Shown piece by piece: positions 6,600-6,746 of a DNA stretch of 6,746 nt. Source of the DNA: Candidatus Woesearchaeota archaeon CG11_big_fil_rev_8_21_14_0_20_43_8 (GTDB lineage: Archaea > Nanobdellota > Nanobdellia > Woesearchaeales > CG08-08-20-14); contig PCVE01000047.1 of NCBI GenBank assembly GCA_002762705.1, positions 1 to 6,746 of the forward strand, given 5' to 3'. The position numbers and the translations under genes were made by a program. Each line of letters opens with the position of its first letter. Position 1 is the stretch's first letter. The notes beneath the pieces are model-generated. The model did not search any database and was not told the origin of the DNA. It saw nothing but the letters and a program-made list of their open reading frames with translations.

Positions 6600-6643
6600 T
6601 TTTGTCTAATTGTAAGATTCTGTGTTTTGAAACGGTATTCATT

Positions 6644-6651
6644 ATATAAAT
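6644..6651 (-). promoter_or_regulatory. TATA box for the 441-residue surface protein gene
   Basis: The minus strand reads TTTATATA within a longer AT-rich block (6641-6656). Its centre is about 61 bases before the ATG at 6586, so the transcript should start near 6621 with a leader of about 34 bases. This is the longest predicted leader in the window; the other genes are leaderless or nearly so. Confidence 0.6.
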
Positions 6652-6669
6652 ATTTTGAAAATATGGGCT

Positions 6670-6707
6670 CCGTAGAACGGTTTTTGCTAATTAGCTCTCG
6701 GGGGCTA
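6670..6707 (+). other. Cluster of short inverted repeats in the right-hand intergenic region
   Basis: Three small dyads lie close together. CCGT-AGA-ACGG (6670-6680) is followed directly by five T residues on the plus strand. GCTAATTAGC (6686-6695) is a perfect palindrome. TAGCTC-TCGG-GGGCTA (6692-6707) forms a six-pair stem with one G-U wobble as plus-strand RNA. They could mark a terminator, a regulator site or the edge of an RNA from beyond the right edge; none can be shown. Everything from 6587 to the right edge is otherwise non-coding as far as I can see. Confidence 0.35.
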
Positions 6708-6746
6708 TAAATCCAATATTCAATTTTGAGTTTTTGAACCTAAAAG

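Noticed and set aside
6670..6685. Intrinsic terminator (short hairpin plus five T)
   Set aside because: The stem has only four pairs with a three-base loop, and no plus-strand gene ends here; it is listed only as an inverted repeat.
5439..6710. Three plus-strand frames of 116-157 codons opposite the 441-residue surface protein
   Set aside because: They are Ser/Thr-rich shadows of a gene whose signal peptide, stalk and membrane helix are coherent on the minus strand.
1..6746. CRISPR array, tRNA genes, insertion sequences or a defence system
   Set aside because: I saw no regularly spaced direct repeats, no cloverleaf with conserved TTCRA/CCA-end features, and no transposase, nuclease or helicase motifs.

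Overview
The window looks like a piece of a small-genome archaeon, most likely a DPANN lineage such as Woesearchaeota or Pacearchaeota; that placement is inference. Three things point there: an archaeal-type tRNA G26 dimethyltransferase (Trm1), a pre-PUA/PUA RNA-binding protein of the archaeal MCT-1-like type, and AT-rich TATA elements about 25-28 bases upstream of start codons, as in leaderless archaeal genes. A large membrane protein also carries the lysine/arginine-Gly-Gln-Ile-Thr N-terminus seen on many DPANN surface proteins.

Six protein genes fill nearly the whole window, five on the minus strand. Read right to left along the minus strand: 6587-6746 is a non-coding promoter region; 5261-6586 encodes a secreted, C-terminally anchored surface protein with Ig/CARDB-like domains; 4087-5190 is trm1; 3550-3996 is the PUA protein. 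A small plus-strand gene for a secreted or membrane-anchored protein (3228-3548) converges on the PUA gene with a one-base gap. It diverges from a 718-residue pilin-like membrane protein (996-3152) across a 75-base bidirectional promoter. The last gene (941 down to the left edge) is a second signal-peptide protein with Ig-like repeats, cut by the window.

The genes fall into two groups. Trm1 and the PUA protein are cytoplasmic RNA/translation proteins. The other four are envelope proteins: extracellular beta-rich domains, paired cysteines and, in the three large ones, N-glycosylation sequons. No sequence evidence ties the envelope genes into one machine, but two of the large ones are adjacent and the third lies just beyond the RNA pair. 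Nearly every gene has its own TATA-like element, so the region reads as single-gene units rather than one operon. For three genes (trm1, PUA protein, small secreted protein) the promoter position argues for a start downstream of the longest possible ORF, and those shorter starts are used here.

I found no tRNA or rRNA genes, CRISPR array, insertion sequence or toxin-antitoxin pair. The most distinctive item is the 718-residue pilin-like protein of unknown function.
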